In this document: piece by piece, positions 33,661-43,943 of the stretch
Layout: each line of letters starts with the position of its first letter
Numbering within the stretch: position 1 is the stretch's first letter
Assembly (NCBI GenBank): GCA_024426085.1
Contig: CP087974.1
Location: forward strand, 2,542,001-2,606,000
DNA: 64,000 nucleotides
Direction: 5' to 3'
Source of the DNA: Rhizobium sp. RCAM05350
Lineage (GTDB): Bacteria; Pseudomonadota; Alphaproteobacteria; Rhizobiales; Rhizobiaceae
The notes under the pieces: model-generated
Seen by the model: only the letters and a program-made list of their open reading frames with translations
Told to the model about the DNA's origin: nothing
The model's database searches: none
Translations under genes and position numbers: made by a program

Positions 33661-33710
33661 TACATACAATCTGTATGTATGTTAATCAAAGATACAAACA
33701 GATTGTATGT
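33661..33710. promoter_or_regulatory. Tandem TetR operators between the TetR and VOC genes
   Basis: Site 1 (33661-33679) is a perfect palindrome TACATACA-ATC-TGTATGTA. Site 2 (33692-33710) is a second, slightly imperfect copy whose reverse strand reads ACATACA-ATC-TGTTTGTAT. The two are arranged so that ACATACAATCTGT (33662-33674) is exactly inverted at 33698-33710. The match to TetR/AcrR-type operators and the position between divergent starts make binding by the adjacent regulator likely. Confidence 0.8.
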
Positions 33711-33733
33711 GGATTTCAGAGGAGAAGAAAGCC

Positions 33734-34160
33734 ATGAAAATAACCAGCTACTACCCCGTCATCATGACCGGAGACGTCCAGGGAACCGTAGAATTCTACA
33801 AGCGCCATCTCCGCTTCGAGGCGCTGTTCAGCAGCGACTGGTATGTGCACCTGCAATCGACGCTGGATGAACGCGTCACGCTGGCCGTGCTGGATGGCAA
33901 TCACCACACCATCCCGGAAAGCGGGCGCGGAACCGTTTCGGGGCTACTTCTGAATTTCGAGGTCGAGGACCCGGACACGCTCTATGCGGAGTTCCGGGCA
34001 GCAGGCCTGCCGATCCTCCTAACGTTACGCGACGAGGATTTCGGCCAACGGCATTTCATCACTGCCGATCCGAACGGCGTACTGATCGACGTGATCAAGC
34101 CTGATCCCGCCGACGGCGGAATACGCCGCACAGTTCGAGGCCTCGGCACTGCCAGTCTGA
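33734..34160 (+). CDS. VOC (glyoxalase/bleomycin-resistance) family protein (one frameshift)
   Basis: A single-domain vicinal oxygen chelate protein: [82 protein letters not shown]. One extra G near 34113 throws the frame; undone, it ends [14 protein letters not shown] at 34160 with 141 residues. GAGGAGAAGAAAG precedes the ATG. It likely binds or modifies a small toxic compound and is controlled by the divergent TetR repressor. Confidence 0.85.
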
Positions 34161-34166
34161 TCCGGG

Positions 34167-35411
34167 TCATACCGGCTTGCGCTCGTTCAGCGAGTAGAGG
34201 AGCGCGACGACCGGCAGCGCAAGACCCAGCATGGAGGCGGCCCACCAGCCGCCTTCCGCATAAAGCCAGCCGCCGAGTGCTGAACCGACGGCGCCGCCGG
34301 CAAAGAAGGTGGCCATGTAAAGCCCGTTCAGACGGCTGCGATATTCGGCGCCGAGCACGAAGATGGCGCGCTGGCCGAGCACGAGATTGGTCGTGACGCC
34401 AAAATCCAGCAGGATCGCGGCGAAGGTGAGAAGGCCGAGCGCCAGCATCGAACCGGTCGGCGCGATGTGGGTGACGAGGAAGGCGACGGCAACGGAGATC
34501 ATCGACAGGCGTGTGGCGAGATAGCTCCAGCCTTTATCGGCAAGCCGCCCGCTGATCGGCGCGGCGATGGCGCCGGCGGCGCCGGCCAACGCGAACAGCG
34601 CGATCTGCCCCTGCGACAAACCGAATTCCGGCCCGGATAGCAGCAGCGGCGTCGTTGTCCAGAACAGGCTGAAGGCGGCAAACATGCAGGCGTGATACAG
34701 CGAGCGTCGGCGCAGGATCGGCGTGGTTGCGACCAACCTCCCCATCGACGCAAGCAGGGCGCCATAGCTCAAGCCCGTTTGCGGCACCCGCGGCGGCAGG
34801 GCGCGCGCGAGAACGACGGCCAGGACCACCAAGACCGCAGCGGAAATGAAGAAGACCATATGCCAGGGCAGAAACTCGGCGATGAAGCTCGAGGCCGGAC
34901 GCGCCAGCATGATGCCGACCATCAGGCCGCTCATCACATTGCCGACAGCCTGGCCGCGATGCGCCTCCGGTGCCATATGCGCCGCATAGGGCACAATGAT
35001 CTGGATGGCGACGGAGCCAAGCCCGATGAAAAACGCCGAGGCCAGAAACGGCACGGGCGTCGAGGCGAGCCCGGCGCCGACCACGGCCACCGTTCCGAGC
35101 GCCATGACCGAGAGGATCAGCTTGCGATTTTCAAAAAGATCGCCCAGCGGCACGATCAGCAGCAGACCCAGGCCGTAACCAATTTGCGTCAGCGTGACGA
35201 TCAGGCCTGCACCCCCGGGAGACAGGCCAAGCGAAGTACTGATCGGACCGATCAAAGGCTGCGCATAGTAGAGGTTGGCCGCGATCAGGCCACAGGCGGC
35301 GGCAAGGAGGAAGGTCATCGCCGATGACATGGCCTTGGGTTCCAGAGCCTTGGGTTCAGAGGCAATGTCTGCCGGGGTTGCGATAGTGGTCACGGTCGTC
35401 TCCAAATCCAT
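34167..35411 (-). CDS. MFS transporter (drug:H+ antiporter-like)
   Basis: 414 residues, intact, about 12 membrane spans. [54 protein letters not shown] carries the MFS motif A (GDLFENRK). It resembles the YtbD/ArsJ-like sugar or drug exporters with the NLYYAQP signature. It lies 13 bp after its likely regulator gene (TetR, 35425-36043) on the same strand, so regulator and pump form an operon driven from the palindromic site at 36049. The substrate is unknown. Confidence 0.9.
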   Translation of the reverse strand: MDLETTVTTIATPADIASEPKALEPKAMSSAMTFLLAAACGLIAANLYYAQPLIGPISTSLGLSPGGAGLIVTLTQIGYGLGLLLIVPLGDLFENRKLILSVMALGTVAVVGAGLASTPVPFLASAFFIGLGSVAIQIIVPYAAHMAPEAHRGQAVGNVMSGLMVGIMLARPASSFIAEFLPWHMVFFISAAVLVVLAVVLARALPPRVPQTGLSYGALLASMGRLVATTPILRRRSLYHACMFAAFSLFWTTTPLLLSGPEFGLSQGQIALFALAGAAGAIAAPISGRLADKGWSYLATRLSMISVAVAFLVTHIAPTGSMLALGLLTFAAILLDFGVTTNLVLGQRAIFVLGAEYRSRLNGLYMATFFAGGAVGSALGGWLYAEGGWWAASMLGLALPVVALLYSLNERKPV

Positions 35412-35424
35412 GTCTTGAGAATGT

Positions 35425-36043
35425 TCAGTCGAGAAGCTTCATCGCCACATCCGCGACCGCGATCATTTCAGCGCGGCTACGACCGGTTTTCCCTGACAAT
35501 GCGCATGCCCTGCAGCAGGCAGAGCAGCGCGGGCGGTATCGGCTGCATCGATGTTCGTGGATACCGATCCATCCGACTGGCCAAGCAGAATGCAGTCCTT
35601 CATGGCCGCTTCGTTGGTCGCGTGCGCGACAGCGACAGGCCTGCGACAACCGGATCGGACACCGCCAGTTCCGCAGCGGTCGCAACGACAAGACAGCCGC
35701 GCTGGCCGAGTTCGCCATGGGCCGCCTCGGCGTAGAACCGTAGCGCGGCTCCGACCTTGTCACGGCCGAGCGGAAAAGGCGCGATTGCCGCCTTGAGTTT
35801 GGTGCTGCGTACAAGGCGGTAGCGGTCAAAGGCGGCAAGCAGGATGCCGCGCTTGTCCTTGAAAGCCTTGTAGATACTCCCCGGCGTCAGTTCCATGGCA
35901 TCCGAAAGATCGCTGATCGCCGTGCCGTGGTACCCTCGCACCGAGAAAACGCCGATGGCGCGATCGAGGGCGGCGTCGGTATCAAAGGCGCGGGGACGGC
36001 CACGCGGCCGTTGGTCCTGTTGTGTTTCGGCTGTCGTTTTCAT
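35425..36043 (-). CDS. TetR-family regulator of the MFS operon (three frameshifts)
   Basis: The N-terminal HTH is clear: RAFDTDAALDRAIGVFSVRGYHGTAISDLSDAMELTPGSIYKAFKDKRGILLAAF. Frame breaks occur near 35635 (one base lost), at 35526 and at 35494 (an extra A and an extra T on the plus strand, both inside CpGs). Undone, the C-terminus reads ARALCLLQGMRIVGKTGRSRAEMIAVADVAMKLLD and the total is a clean 206 codons. The GKTGRSRAEM end is typical of the TetR_C_16/YcdC-like group. It is upstream of the MFS gene and followed by it after 13 bp. Confidence 0.85.
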
Positions 36044-36048
36044 GCGAC

Positions 36049-36074
36049 ATATAGGAAACGTTCATTTCCTATAT
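36049..36074. promoter_or_regulatory. 26-bp perfect palindrome, operator of the TetR-MFS operon
   Basis: ATATAGGAAA (36049-36058) and TTTCCTATAT (36065-36074) flank a six-base centre. It ends 5 bp before the TetR start codon, the ideal place for an autorepressor site, and also faces the divergent PfkB gene 110 bp away. Confidence 0.8.
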
Positions 36075-36182
36075 CAAGTAAAATCTGCGTGTAGCCGTTC
36101 TTTTTCGCTTTCCGCTTCCAAAGTCCCGGAAATCCGCTATTACCGGACACCGACTGACACAAACATTCCAGGCGGTTTCCGG

Positions 36183-37174
36183 ATGACAAAATTCGACGTG
36201 CTCACGATCGGCAATGCGATTGTGGATATCATTGCGCTGCGATGACGCATTTCTTGTCCACAATGGCATCATCAAGAGCGCGATGAACCTGATCGATGCG
36301 GAGAGGGCAGAACTGCTCTATTCCCGTATGGGGCCAGCACTGGAAGCCTCCGGCGGCAGCGCTGGCAATACGGCGGCGGGCGTTGCCAGCCTTGGCGGCC
36401 GGGCCGCCTATTTCGGCAAGGTCGCCAACGATCAGCTCGGCGAGATCTTCACCCATGACATTCGCGCCCAGGGCGTGCATTTCGAGACGAAACCGCTTGC
36501 CGATCTTCCGCCGACCGCCCGCTCGATGATCTTCGTCACCGATGACGGCGAGCGCTCGATGAACACCTATCTCGGCGCCTGCGTCGAACTCGGCCCGGAA
36601 GACGTCGAACCGTCCGTCGTCGCGGACGCGGCCGTCACCTATTTCGAAGGTTACTTGTGGGACCCGCCGCTGGCCAAGGACGCCATCCGCGAATGCGCCC
36701 GCATTGCCCATGAGCATGGCCGTGAAGTGGCGATGACACTGTCCGATAGCTTCTGCGTCCATCGCTACCGGGCGGAATTCCTCGACCTGATGCGCTCCGG
36801 CACCGTCGACATCGTCTTTGCCAATCGCGCCGAGGCCCTGGCACTGTATGAGACGGAAGATTTCAGAACAAGCGCTGTCGATGATCTCCAAGGATTGCAA
36901 GCTGGCCGCTGTGACGCTGAGCGAAGAAGGTTCGATCGTCATCAGGGGCGACGAGCGGGTCAGGGTCGAGGCAACGACGGTCAGCCGCGTTGTCGACACG
37001 ACAGGCGCGGGCGATCTCTATGCCGCCGGCTTCCTGCATGGTTACACGACCGGGCGGACATTGGCCGATTGCGGCAAGCTCGGTAGTCTGGCCGCCGGCA
37101 TTGTCATCGAGCAGATCGGCCCTCGTCCGATGATGTCGCTGTCTGCAGCAGCAAAGGAAGCCGGCCTGCTCTGA
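36183..37174 (+). CDS. PfkB-family carbohydrate/nucleoside kinase (two frameshifts)
   Basis: Start MTKFDVLTIGNAIVDIIA is typical of rhizobial adenosine-kinase-like PfkB proteins. GGSAGNTAAGVASLGGRAAYFGKVANDQLGEIF is motif 1, and DTTGAGDLYAAGFLHGY is motif 2 with the catalytic Asp. Frame breaks: an extra T at 36238 (IIAR/DDAFLVHNGI) and an extra A at 36865 (EDFE/QALSMISKDCKLAAVTLSEEG), both inside CpGs. The repaired length is 329 residues. It could phosphorylate ribosides or fructose-type sugars; the substrate cannot be fixed. Confidence 0.88.
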
Positions 37175-37226
37175 CCGGCTCTCCTCGTCAAAATTCTGTT
37201 TGGACGTAATCCTGTTTGGCGGGGCC

Positions 37227-37778
37227 TTACTTGAAGGCTTCGCCCGGATAGGCGCCCCAGATTTCACCCTGTGAAATCCAGCCTTCCGCGCCTTGCGCCT
37301 CGGTGCGGCACCATTCACCATTGCACTCGCCGACATGGACGACGACGCCCGGTTCAATGCGTGCGACGATGGCACCGCCCGCCTGCGGATCGCGCCGCAT
37401 ATTGACGAAGACGCCTTCGCCCTTGCCGCGCATCCAGGGGGCTGCGACTGCCGTGCGGTCACCCGACAGCAGCGCCTGGTTGACCCAGCCCTCGGTGCCG
37501 TCGGCGTCGCGGATCTTGCGCCAATTGTCATATTCCTGGGTCACCTCGACAGGAACGCCCGCCTTCAGGTAGCGCCAGGCAACCGCGTAATCGACGCTCG
37601 GACCGACGCGCAGATTGACGCTCTTGGATTTCAGGCTGACGAAGCGCGGCAACGGCAAGCCGCTGGCCCCCTTGGCCGCCTGAGCAAAAGCGGGGGCTGC
37701 CTCGATTGCGACGAGGGACAGGGTAACTGCGGTGGCGAAAGCGAGCCTGGAAAGGAACTGACGCATGACGAAATCCAT
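37227..37778 (-). CDS. Secreted protein with SH3-like domains
   Basis: 183 residues, intact. A signal peptide (FLSRLAFATAVTLSLVAIEAAPAFAQAA) precedes two bacterial SH3-like repeats: SKSVNLRVGPSVDYAVAWRYLKAGVPVEVTQEYDNWRKIRDADGTEGWVNQALL, then GVFVNMRRDPQAGGAIVARIEPGVVVHVGECNGEWCRTEAQGAEGWISQ. The WG-V pattern is characteristic. It is probably periplasmic and binds cell wall. There is no enzymatic domain. It converges with the PfkB gene. Confidence 0.88.
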   Translation of the reverse strand: MDFVMRQFLSRLAFATAVTLSLVAIEAAPAFAQAAKGASGLPLPRFVSLKSKSVNLRVGPSVDYAVAWRYLKAGVPVEVTQEYDNWRKIRDADGTEGWVNQALLSGDRTAVAAPWMRGKGEGVFVNMRRDPQAGGAIVARIEPGVVVHVGECNGEWCRTEAQGAEGWISQGEIWGAYPGEAFK

Positions 37779-37962
37779 TTTCCAAAAAAATTCAGAAGCT
37801 TGCAGTTAAATCTCTGACCGACCCTGTCGAAGACAAGCAAATCGTCTGGGAACATCTAGAGTTTTGTTTGTCTTCCACACCGGGTCTGGTAGAAAATGGA
37901 ACTGCAGGGAGAACGATCACTCATCTTGGTTAAAAACCCGTCAACAAGGCGAAGCAGGCAGC

Positions 37963-38969
37963 ATGACCGCGAAGAAAAAACCGAAGGTCTACATCACCCG
38001 AAAACTGCCGGATGTCGTCGAGACGCATGCATGGCAGAGCTGTTCGACGCTGAGCTCAACATCGACGATACGCCACGCACGCAGCCGGAACTCGTGGCCG
38101 CGGTAAAGCGGGCGGACGTTCTCGTCCCGACCCTCACCGACCGGATCGACGCGGCGCTGATCGAACAGGCCGGACCGCAGCTGAAATTGATCGCAAGCTT
38201 TTCAAACGGTATCGACCATATCGATATCGATGCCGCTGCACGCCATGGCATAACCGTTACCAACACGCCGAACGTGCTGACCGAAGACACCGCCGACATG
38301 ACCATGGCGCTGATTCTCGCCGTTCCGCGCCGCCTGATCGAAGGCGCCAATATCCTCACCGACCGGCGCGGCGAATGGGCAGGCTGGTCGCCGACCTGGA
38401 TGCTGGGGCGGCGCATCTCCGGCAAGCGTATCGGCATCGTCGGCATGGGCCGCATCGGCACGGCCGTCGCCCGCCGCGCCAAGGCCTTCGGACTTTCGAT
38501 CCACTATCACAACCGCAAGCGCGTCAGTACGGAGACCGAGGAAACACTCGAAGCGACCTATTGGGACAGCCTCGACCAGATGCTCGCCCGCGTCGACATC
38601 GTATCGGTCAATTGCCCCTCGACCCCCGCCACCTTTCACCTCCTGTCGGCGCGGCGGCTCGCGCTGATGCAGCCGACGAGCTATATCGTCAACACGGCCC
38701 GCGGCAGCATTGTCGACGAAACTGCGCTGATCAAATGTTTGAGAGAAGACAAGATCGCCGGCGCCGGCCTCGACGTGTTCGAGAACGAGCCTGCCGTCAA
38801 CCCGAAGCTGGTCAAGCTTGCCAGCGAAGGCAAGGTCGTGCTCCTGCCGCATATGGGCTCGGCGACGCTCGAGGGCCGCATCGACATGGGCGACAAGGTG
38901 GTGATCAATATCCGCACCTTCTTTGACGGACACCGCCCGCCGGACCGTGTTCTGCCTGGCCGGACTTGA
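37963..38969 (+). CDS. D-2-hydroxyacid dehydrogenase, glyoxylate reductase-like (one frameshift)
   Basis: KKKPKVYITRKLPDVVET begins a GyaR/GhrB-type protein. GIVGMGRIGTAVARRAKAF is the NAD-binding loop, VNTARGSIVDE contains the catalytic Arg, FENEPAVNP the Glu and LLPHMGSATLEGR the His. The frame breaks near 38031 (ETH/MAELFDAELNID), either one base lost or two gained. About 335 residues when repaired. Likely reduces glyoxylate, hydroxypyruvate or a related keto acid. A paralogue of the GhrA-like gene at 17.6 kb, from a different subgroup. Confidence 0.9.
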
Positions 38970-38973
38970 TCGG

Positions 38974-39444
38974 TCAGAGTAGCTTGCGCATCTCGACGAA
39001 GGTCGGGCGGGTAAAACCGGGATGGCAGCCTTGCGCAGTCTGCACAAAGCCCCATTTCACGAAAACGCGGTGGTTTTCCGTAAGCTCGATCCGCGTTTCG
39101 AGGCGCAGGCAGGGCAGCTCGCATTCGGCGGCATAGGCCTCGGCCGCCTGCAGCAACAGACGTCCGACGCCCTTGCCTTGTGCATCCGGAGCGACCGCCA
39201 GCTTGCCGATATAGAGGCAATCAGGGGGCTCCGGCTTGCAGAAGACGCAGCCCAGCAACCGGCCGCTATCGGCCGCCGCATAGGCCATCTCCACCCCTGC
39301 CTTTTGCCTCAGCGACGGAAGCGTCAGCAGCAATGCGGATGATGGCGGATCGATGCGGGGCTGCATATAGGCGAAGGAGGCAAGGATAAGCTCCAGAAGC
39401 GCATCCCAATCGCCGAACGATTGATCGATCGGCAACAGTTTCAT
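38974..39444 (-). CDS. GNAT-family N-acetyltransferase
   Basis: 156 residues, intact. LYIGKLAVAPDAQGKGVGRLLLQAAEAYAAE contains the acetyl-CoA-binding motif A, LPCLRLETRIELTENHRVFVKWGF motif B. Start codon overlaps the stop of the ThiF-family gene as ATGA, so the three genes recF, ThiF-like and GNAT appear to form one operon on the minus strand. The substrate is unknown. Confidence 0.85.
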   Translation of the reverse strand: MKLLPIDQSFGDWDALLELILASFAYMQPRIDPPSSALLLTLPSLRQKAGVEMAYAAADSGRLLGCVFCKPEPPDCLYIGKLAVAPDAQGKGVGRLLLQAAEAYAAECELPCLRLETRIELTENHRVFVKWGFVQTAQGCHPGFTRPTFVEMRKLL

Positions 39445-40203
39445 CGCACCTTCCGGCTGTATTTGATCGTCTCGAACCGTGCGGCCAGTCCGTCATACAT
39501 CAGGAGGCGGCCGACCAGAGGTTCGCCGGCGCCGGTGATGACCTTGATGACTTCCATAGCCTGCAATGTACCGAGGACGCCGGTGAGAGCGCCAACAATA
39601 CCGGCCTCGGCACAGGACGGAACGACGCCCGGCGGCGGCGGCTCGGGAAAGAGATCGCGATAGCCCGGGTTCCGGAGGCCATCGGCTGATGTTTTCCAGG
39701 GCTGGAGAACTGTGAGCGACCCATCGAAGCGGCCGACCGCTGCCGTCACCAGGGTGATTTCCAGGCGCTCTGTCGTATCGGCAGCGAGATAACGGGTAGC
39801 GAAATTGTCGGATCCATCGACGACGATGTCATAGCCGGACAACAGGGCATCGGCATTGGCCGCCTCCAGGCGCTCCACATGCCGGACCACGTCCACATGC
39901 GGGTTGATCCGCTGGAGTGCATCCATGGCGCTGTCGGCCTTGGTGCGGCCGATATCCGGGGTGCCGTGGATGATCTGGCGCTGCAGGTTCGACAGCGAAA
40001 CCGTGTCGTCATCGACGATGCCCAGCGTGCCGACGCCGGCAGCAGTCAGATATTGCAGCACCGGTGCGCCGAGGGCCGCCGGCGCCGATGACCAACACGC
40101 GTGCCGCCTTCAGCGCCTGCTGCCTGGCTCCGCCGATTTCCGGCAGGATGATGTGGCGGGCATAGCGCTGGATTTCTTCGGAATTCAGAGGTTGTTTGCT
40201 CAT
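39441..40203 (-). CDS. HesA/MoeB/ThiF-family adenylyltransferase lacking the usual zinc cysteines (one frameshift)
   Basis: An E1-like enzyme that adenylates the C-terminus of ubiquitin-like sulfur carriers. [58 protein letters not shown] and VVDGSDNFATRYL are the family core (ATP loop, Arg finger, catalytic Asp). An extra C near 40079 breaks the frame after GAGG. Where MoeB normally has CYRCLFPEPP, this protein has GYRDLFPEPP, and no CxxC occurs at the C-terminus (KYSRKVR), so the zinc site is missing. 253 residues when repaired; no rhodanese domain. It probably still acts in molybdopterin or thiamine sulfur transfer. Confidence 0.85.
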
Positions 40204-40215
40204 GATATAGAACCC

Positions 40216-41337
40216 TCACCCGGAAACGGTGCCGTTGGCAACGGTGAGATAACGCGCGGTCGCCAAGGGCCGAAAACATCGACTGGTCCGTGCCAGTCAT
40301 AAAGGCTTGGCCACCAAGATCGTCGACCAGATCGAACAACGCCGCCCGCCTGCCCTCGTCGAGATGCGCTGCGATCTCATCGAGCAGCAGCACCGGGGCG
40401 TGACCGGTCATGTTACCGACCAGGCGAGCATGGGCGAGGATCAGGCCGACAAGAAGCGCCTTCTGTTCGCCGGTCGAGCACGCGCGGCTTCCATGTTCTT
40501 GGCACGGTGGCGGATCAACAGGTCGCTGCGGTGCGGACCGTCAAGCGCATGGCCGGCTGCGGCATCGCGATAGCGGCCGTTTTTCATCATTTCCAGATAT
40601 TGCTCTTCCAGATCGAAGGCCGGGCGATGCCATTCGCCGTCAAGAAAGCCGGACAGCGCCAGATCGGCGGCCGGAAAGACGCCGCCTTCGTGGTTCCGGT
40701 CCACCAATCCGGCCAACAGACCGAGCATTTCCTGCCTTGCGAGCGCCATCGCGATTCCAAGCTCGGCCATCTGCCGTTCCAGGCCCGTCAGCCAGACCGG
40801 ATCAGGGCGCCCTTCGGACAGAAGCTTGTTGCGGCTGCGCATGGCGCGCTCGTAATCGGTGGCGCGGCGGCCATGCTCGGGATCGAGCGAAAGGACCAGC
40901 CGATCGAGGAAGCGGCGGCGATCGCCCGAACCGCCGGTAAACAAGCCGTCCATGGCCGGCGTCAGCCAGAGCACGCGCAGATGATCGAGCAGTTCATCGA
41001 CCGTCTTTGCCGTCGTGCCGTTCAGCCGCAGGCGGCGGGTCTGGCCTTCGTCAGCGCCGGCCGTGCCCGTGCCGATCTCGACCGGGCCATCCATGCCCTC
41101 CAGTTCCGCAAACACGGAAAAGCCGGTTTCGGCACCGACCCGCGCCACATCGGCATAGGCGGCACGGCGCAGCCCGCGCCCCGGTGACAGGAAGGAGACG
41201 GCTTCCATCAGGTTAGTCTTGCCCGCACCGTTCTCGCCGGTCAGCACCACATGGCGGGTGTCGAGATCGAGCGACAGTGCCGCATAATTGCGGAAATCGC
41301 TAAGCTTCAGACGGGTGAGAGAAACCTTGTGCGGCAT
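40216..41337 (-). CDS. recF: DNA replication and repair protein RecF (two frameshifts)
   Basis: An SMC-like ATPase that loads RecA at gaps. Start MPHKVSLTRLKLSDFRNYAALSLDL; Walker A GENGAGKTNLMEAV; signature CSTGEQKALLVGLILAHARL; Walker B PVLLLDEIAAHLD. The frame breaks near 40487, where one base is lost just before STGEQKALL, and near 40236, where two bases appear lost from a CG repeat; undone, it ends YLTVANGTVSG at 40216. The repaired length is 374 residues, as in rhizobia. The ThiF-family gene follows after 12 bp. Confidence 0.92.
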
Positions 41338-41708
41338 AGGGAATCCCGGTTGCGTTGGGGTGAGAGCTAAGCCGAGAGGAGGCCAATGGCAAGGCTGAAC
41401 ATCGGCGCATCTCAAATGGAAGGCGGTGGGTCCGCGGATCACCGAACTGTGACAGAAGAATTGCCGCAGCGCACATGTGCCGGAATTGCGCAGGTGCGAA
41501 AGCTCGCGCCCCTTCTGCAATCGCTGATGGGCTATCCCGTCGTCACGGCCGGTATCGTCATGGGGTCTGCCCAGGCCCGGCGATCACAGCCCGGGACGAT
41601 GTACGACATCACCGGCTGGACGCCGAATGTTTCCCAGTGGACGATCGCCTCCTACGTGACGCCCGTCAATCACGCATTCCGGGCAGCGCGATGATGGAAT
41701 AGCCAGAT
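41338..41708. other. Gap between recF and the GST gene; no confident gene
   Basis: There is an open frame at 41386-41694 on the plus strand preceded by GAGGAGG, but its 102-residue product (GYPVVTAGIVMGSAQARR) has no family features and no conservation that I recognise. I see nothing else certain. It holds the recF promoter region on the minus strand. Confidence 0.3.
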
Positions 41709-42428
41709 TTAGGAGCGGTCAAGCTCCGGATAATAACGGAAAATCCCTTTCTCGTTGAAGGCAAGCCGGCGGTCCGAGTCAAGATAGGCCTTGATCCGCG
41801 GCAGTTCGCGGACCTGGGCGTTGAGCACGACGAGAAGCGGATAGTTCGGCTCTGCCGCGGTCATCGTGCTTGGAAAGGCATAACGCAGGCCCTCGACAAG
41901 GTGGAACAGCGACAGGTCGACATAGGTCAGCGTGTCACCCAGGACGTGGACCTGCCCTTGCCTGTTCTTCACCAGCTGCTTTTCGAAATAACCAAGGAAT
42001 TTCGGCAGCCGTTCCTCATGAAAATTCTCAGCGCGCCGCAACGCTTCGTCCTTCTGGTCCTCGTAATAGAGCGACACGCCAATCGGATGATGGGTGTCGT
42101 GGATTTCAGCGACGAAATCGGTGATGCTGAGCTGCAGTCCGTGCGCCGTTACCCACCCGGCCTCGTCTTCGGGTGCGAGGCGGAGCCGGTTTCCGAGGTA
42201 AAGCAAGATATTGGCGGCGTGGGAGACGACGAGCTCTCCGTCTTTCAGGAAGGGCGGCGCAAGCGGCGTGACGCCTGCCGTCTTGTTCTTCATCATCGCC
42301 ATCATACGGGCCATGCCGCCATCATTGCGGGCGACATCGATATAATCCGCGCCAGCCTGCTCCAACGCAAGACGGACGAATTCACCCCGGCCGGGGATGC
42401 CATCCCAATAATAGAGTTCATAGGTCAT
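41709..42428 (-). CDS. Glutathione S-transferase
   Basis: 239 residues, intact. The thioredoxin-like N-terminal domain MTYELYYWDGIPGRGEFVRLALEQAGADYIDV leads to a cis-Pro region PLAPPFLKDGELVVSHAANILLYLG (with Ser of the GSH site), followed by the all-helical C-domain (TYVDLSLFHLVEGLRYAFP). It conjugates glutathione to electrophiles; the Tyr-rich start YYWDGIPGRG resembles sigma/omega-like prokaryotic GSTs. It lies downstream of dnaJ on the same strand. Confidence 0.88.
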   Translation of the reverse strand: MTYELYYWDGIPGRGEFVRLALEQAGADYIDVARNDGGMARMMAMMKNKTAGVTPLAPPFLKDGELVVSHAANILLYLGNRLRLAPEDEAGWVTAHGLQLSITDFVAEIHDTHHPIGVSLYYEDQKDEALRRAENFHEERLPKFLGYFEKQLVKNRQGQVHVLGDTLTYVDLSLFHLVEGLRYAFPSTMTAAEPNYPLLVVLNAQVRELPRIKAYLDSDRRLAFNEKGIFRYYPELDRS

Positions 42429-42556
42429 GACGCCGCTTTCCTCCTGAATACGAGCTTCATTCGGGCCGCAGGCCAACAGAAAAAGCCGGAGGCATCGCTG
42501 CCTCCGGCCTACATATATTGCTGATAATCCGTTCGACCAGTCGCGGATTGCAACCA

Positions 42557-43685
42557 TCACTCGATGTCGAAGAAATCCTTCATGCGGGAGAAGAAGCCCG
42601 CCGATTCCGGATTGTTTTCCTTCGAGGAGAGTTCTTCGAACTCCCGCAAGAGCTCGCGCTGGCGCTTGGTGAGCTTCTGCGGCGTCTCGATCTGGATCTG
42701 GATATAGAGATCGCCGACCTGGCTAGAGCGCAGCACCGGCATGCCCTTGCCTTTCAGGCGGAACTGCTTGCCGGCCTGGGTGCCTTCCGGCACCGAGACG
42801 CGGGACTTGGTGCCGTCGAGCGTCGCCACGTCGAACTTGCCGCCAAGGGCTGCCGTCGTCATCGAGATCGGCACGCTGCAATAAAGATCGGCCCCATCGC
42901 GCTGATAGAACTCATGCGGCTTGACCGACAGGAAGATATAGAGATCGCCGGAAGGTCCGCCGCGCAGACCGGCCTCGCCCTCGCCGGACAGGCGGATGCG
43001 GGTGCCGTCTTCAATGCCGGCCGGGATATTGACCGAGAGCGAACGCTCTTCGGTGATGCGGCCCTGGCCGTGGCACTTGCCACAGGGGTCGGCAATGGTC
43101 TGGCCGCGACCCTGACAGGTCGGGCAGGTGCGCTCGATCGAGAAGAAGCCCTGGGCGGCACGTACACGGCCGGAACCCTGGCAGGTGGCGCAGGTGGTCG
43201 GCTTAGTGCCGGGCTTGGCACCCGAGCCGGTGCAGACGTCGCAGGTGATGGACGTTGGGACACGGATCTGCGCCGTCTTGCCGGCATAGGCCTCTTCAAG
43301 CGAGATTTCCATGTTGTAGCGCAGATCAGCGCCGCGCTCGCGGCCGCCCGACGAACGCCGCTGCCTGCCGCCGCCCATCATCTCGCCAAAGATGTCCTCG
43401 AATATATCGGAGAAACCGCCAGCACCGCCGCCCATTCCGCCGCCGCCGCCCATGCCGCCCTGTTCGAACGCAGCATGGCCATAGCGGTCATAGGCAGCCC
43501 GCTTCTGCGGGTCCTTGAGCATCTCGTAGGCTAGGCTGATCTCCTTGAACGTCTTCTCAGCTTCCGCATCGCCAGGGTTCTTGTCCGGATGATACTTCAT
43601 TGCGAGTTTGCGGAAAGCGCTCTTGAGCTCCTTCTCGTCTGCTGTTTTCGCAACGCCGAGCGTTTTCGTAAAGATCACGTTTCAT
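42557..43685 (-). CDS. dnaJ: Chaperone DnaJ (one frameshift at the 5' end)
   Basis: Hsp40 co-chaperone of DnaK. J-domain with YHPDKNPGD (HPD motif), Gly-rich linker ([15 protein letters not shown]), four zinc-finger repeats [32 protein letters not shown], then the C-terminal substrate-binding domains. The first frame break is an extra A near 43662: undone, the start is [21 protein letters not shown] at ATG 43685 and the protein is 375 residues. It is 310 bp downstream of dnaK and separated from it by a terminator, so it may also have its own promoter. Confidence 0.95.
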
Positions 43686-43943
43686 ACTTGCAGATTGTCC
43701 TGTTGAATAGGCGCGTCAAAACCGGCTGCCCGGCGAAAGCCAAATTTCCTTGCAACAGGATTTAGTAAACCTTCAAGCGCGATACCATAGGCAATACACT
43801 ATCTCGGGCGCTTTTTGTCGGAAAAGCACGGGATCGGGCTGCTTTACCTTGAGCTTTTGCCTTGCTGCAACACCAGGCCCGGTCGTTTAACGCCGATCAC
43901 AAGGTTCGCCGGCCTCGCCATGACCCGATGGCCGCTGAAAACA
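43686..43943. other. dnaK-dnaJ intergenic region; no gene seen
   Basis: No open frame with family features was found in this stretch between the dnaK terminator and the dnaJ start. It should contain a dnaJ promoter or partial read-through signals, but I could not define one. Confidence 0.4.

Noticed and set aside
41386..41694. Small gene with GGAGG ribosome-binding site
   Set aside because: The site is 3-4 bases from the ATG, and the product has no recognisable feature; left as an uncertain stretch.
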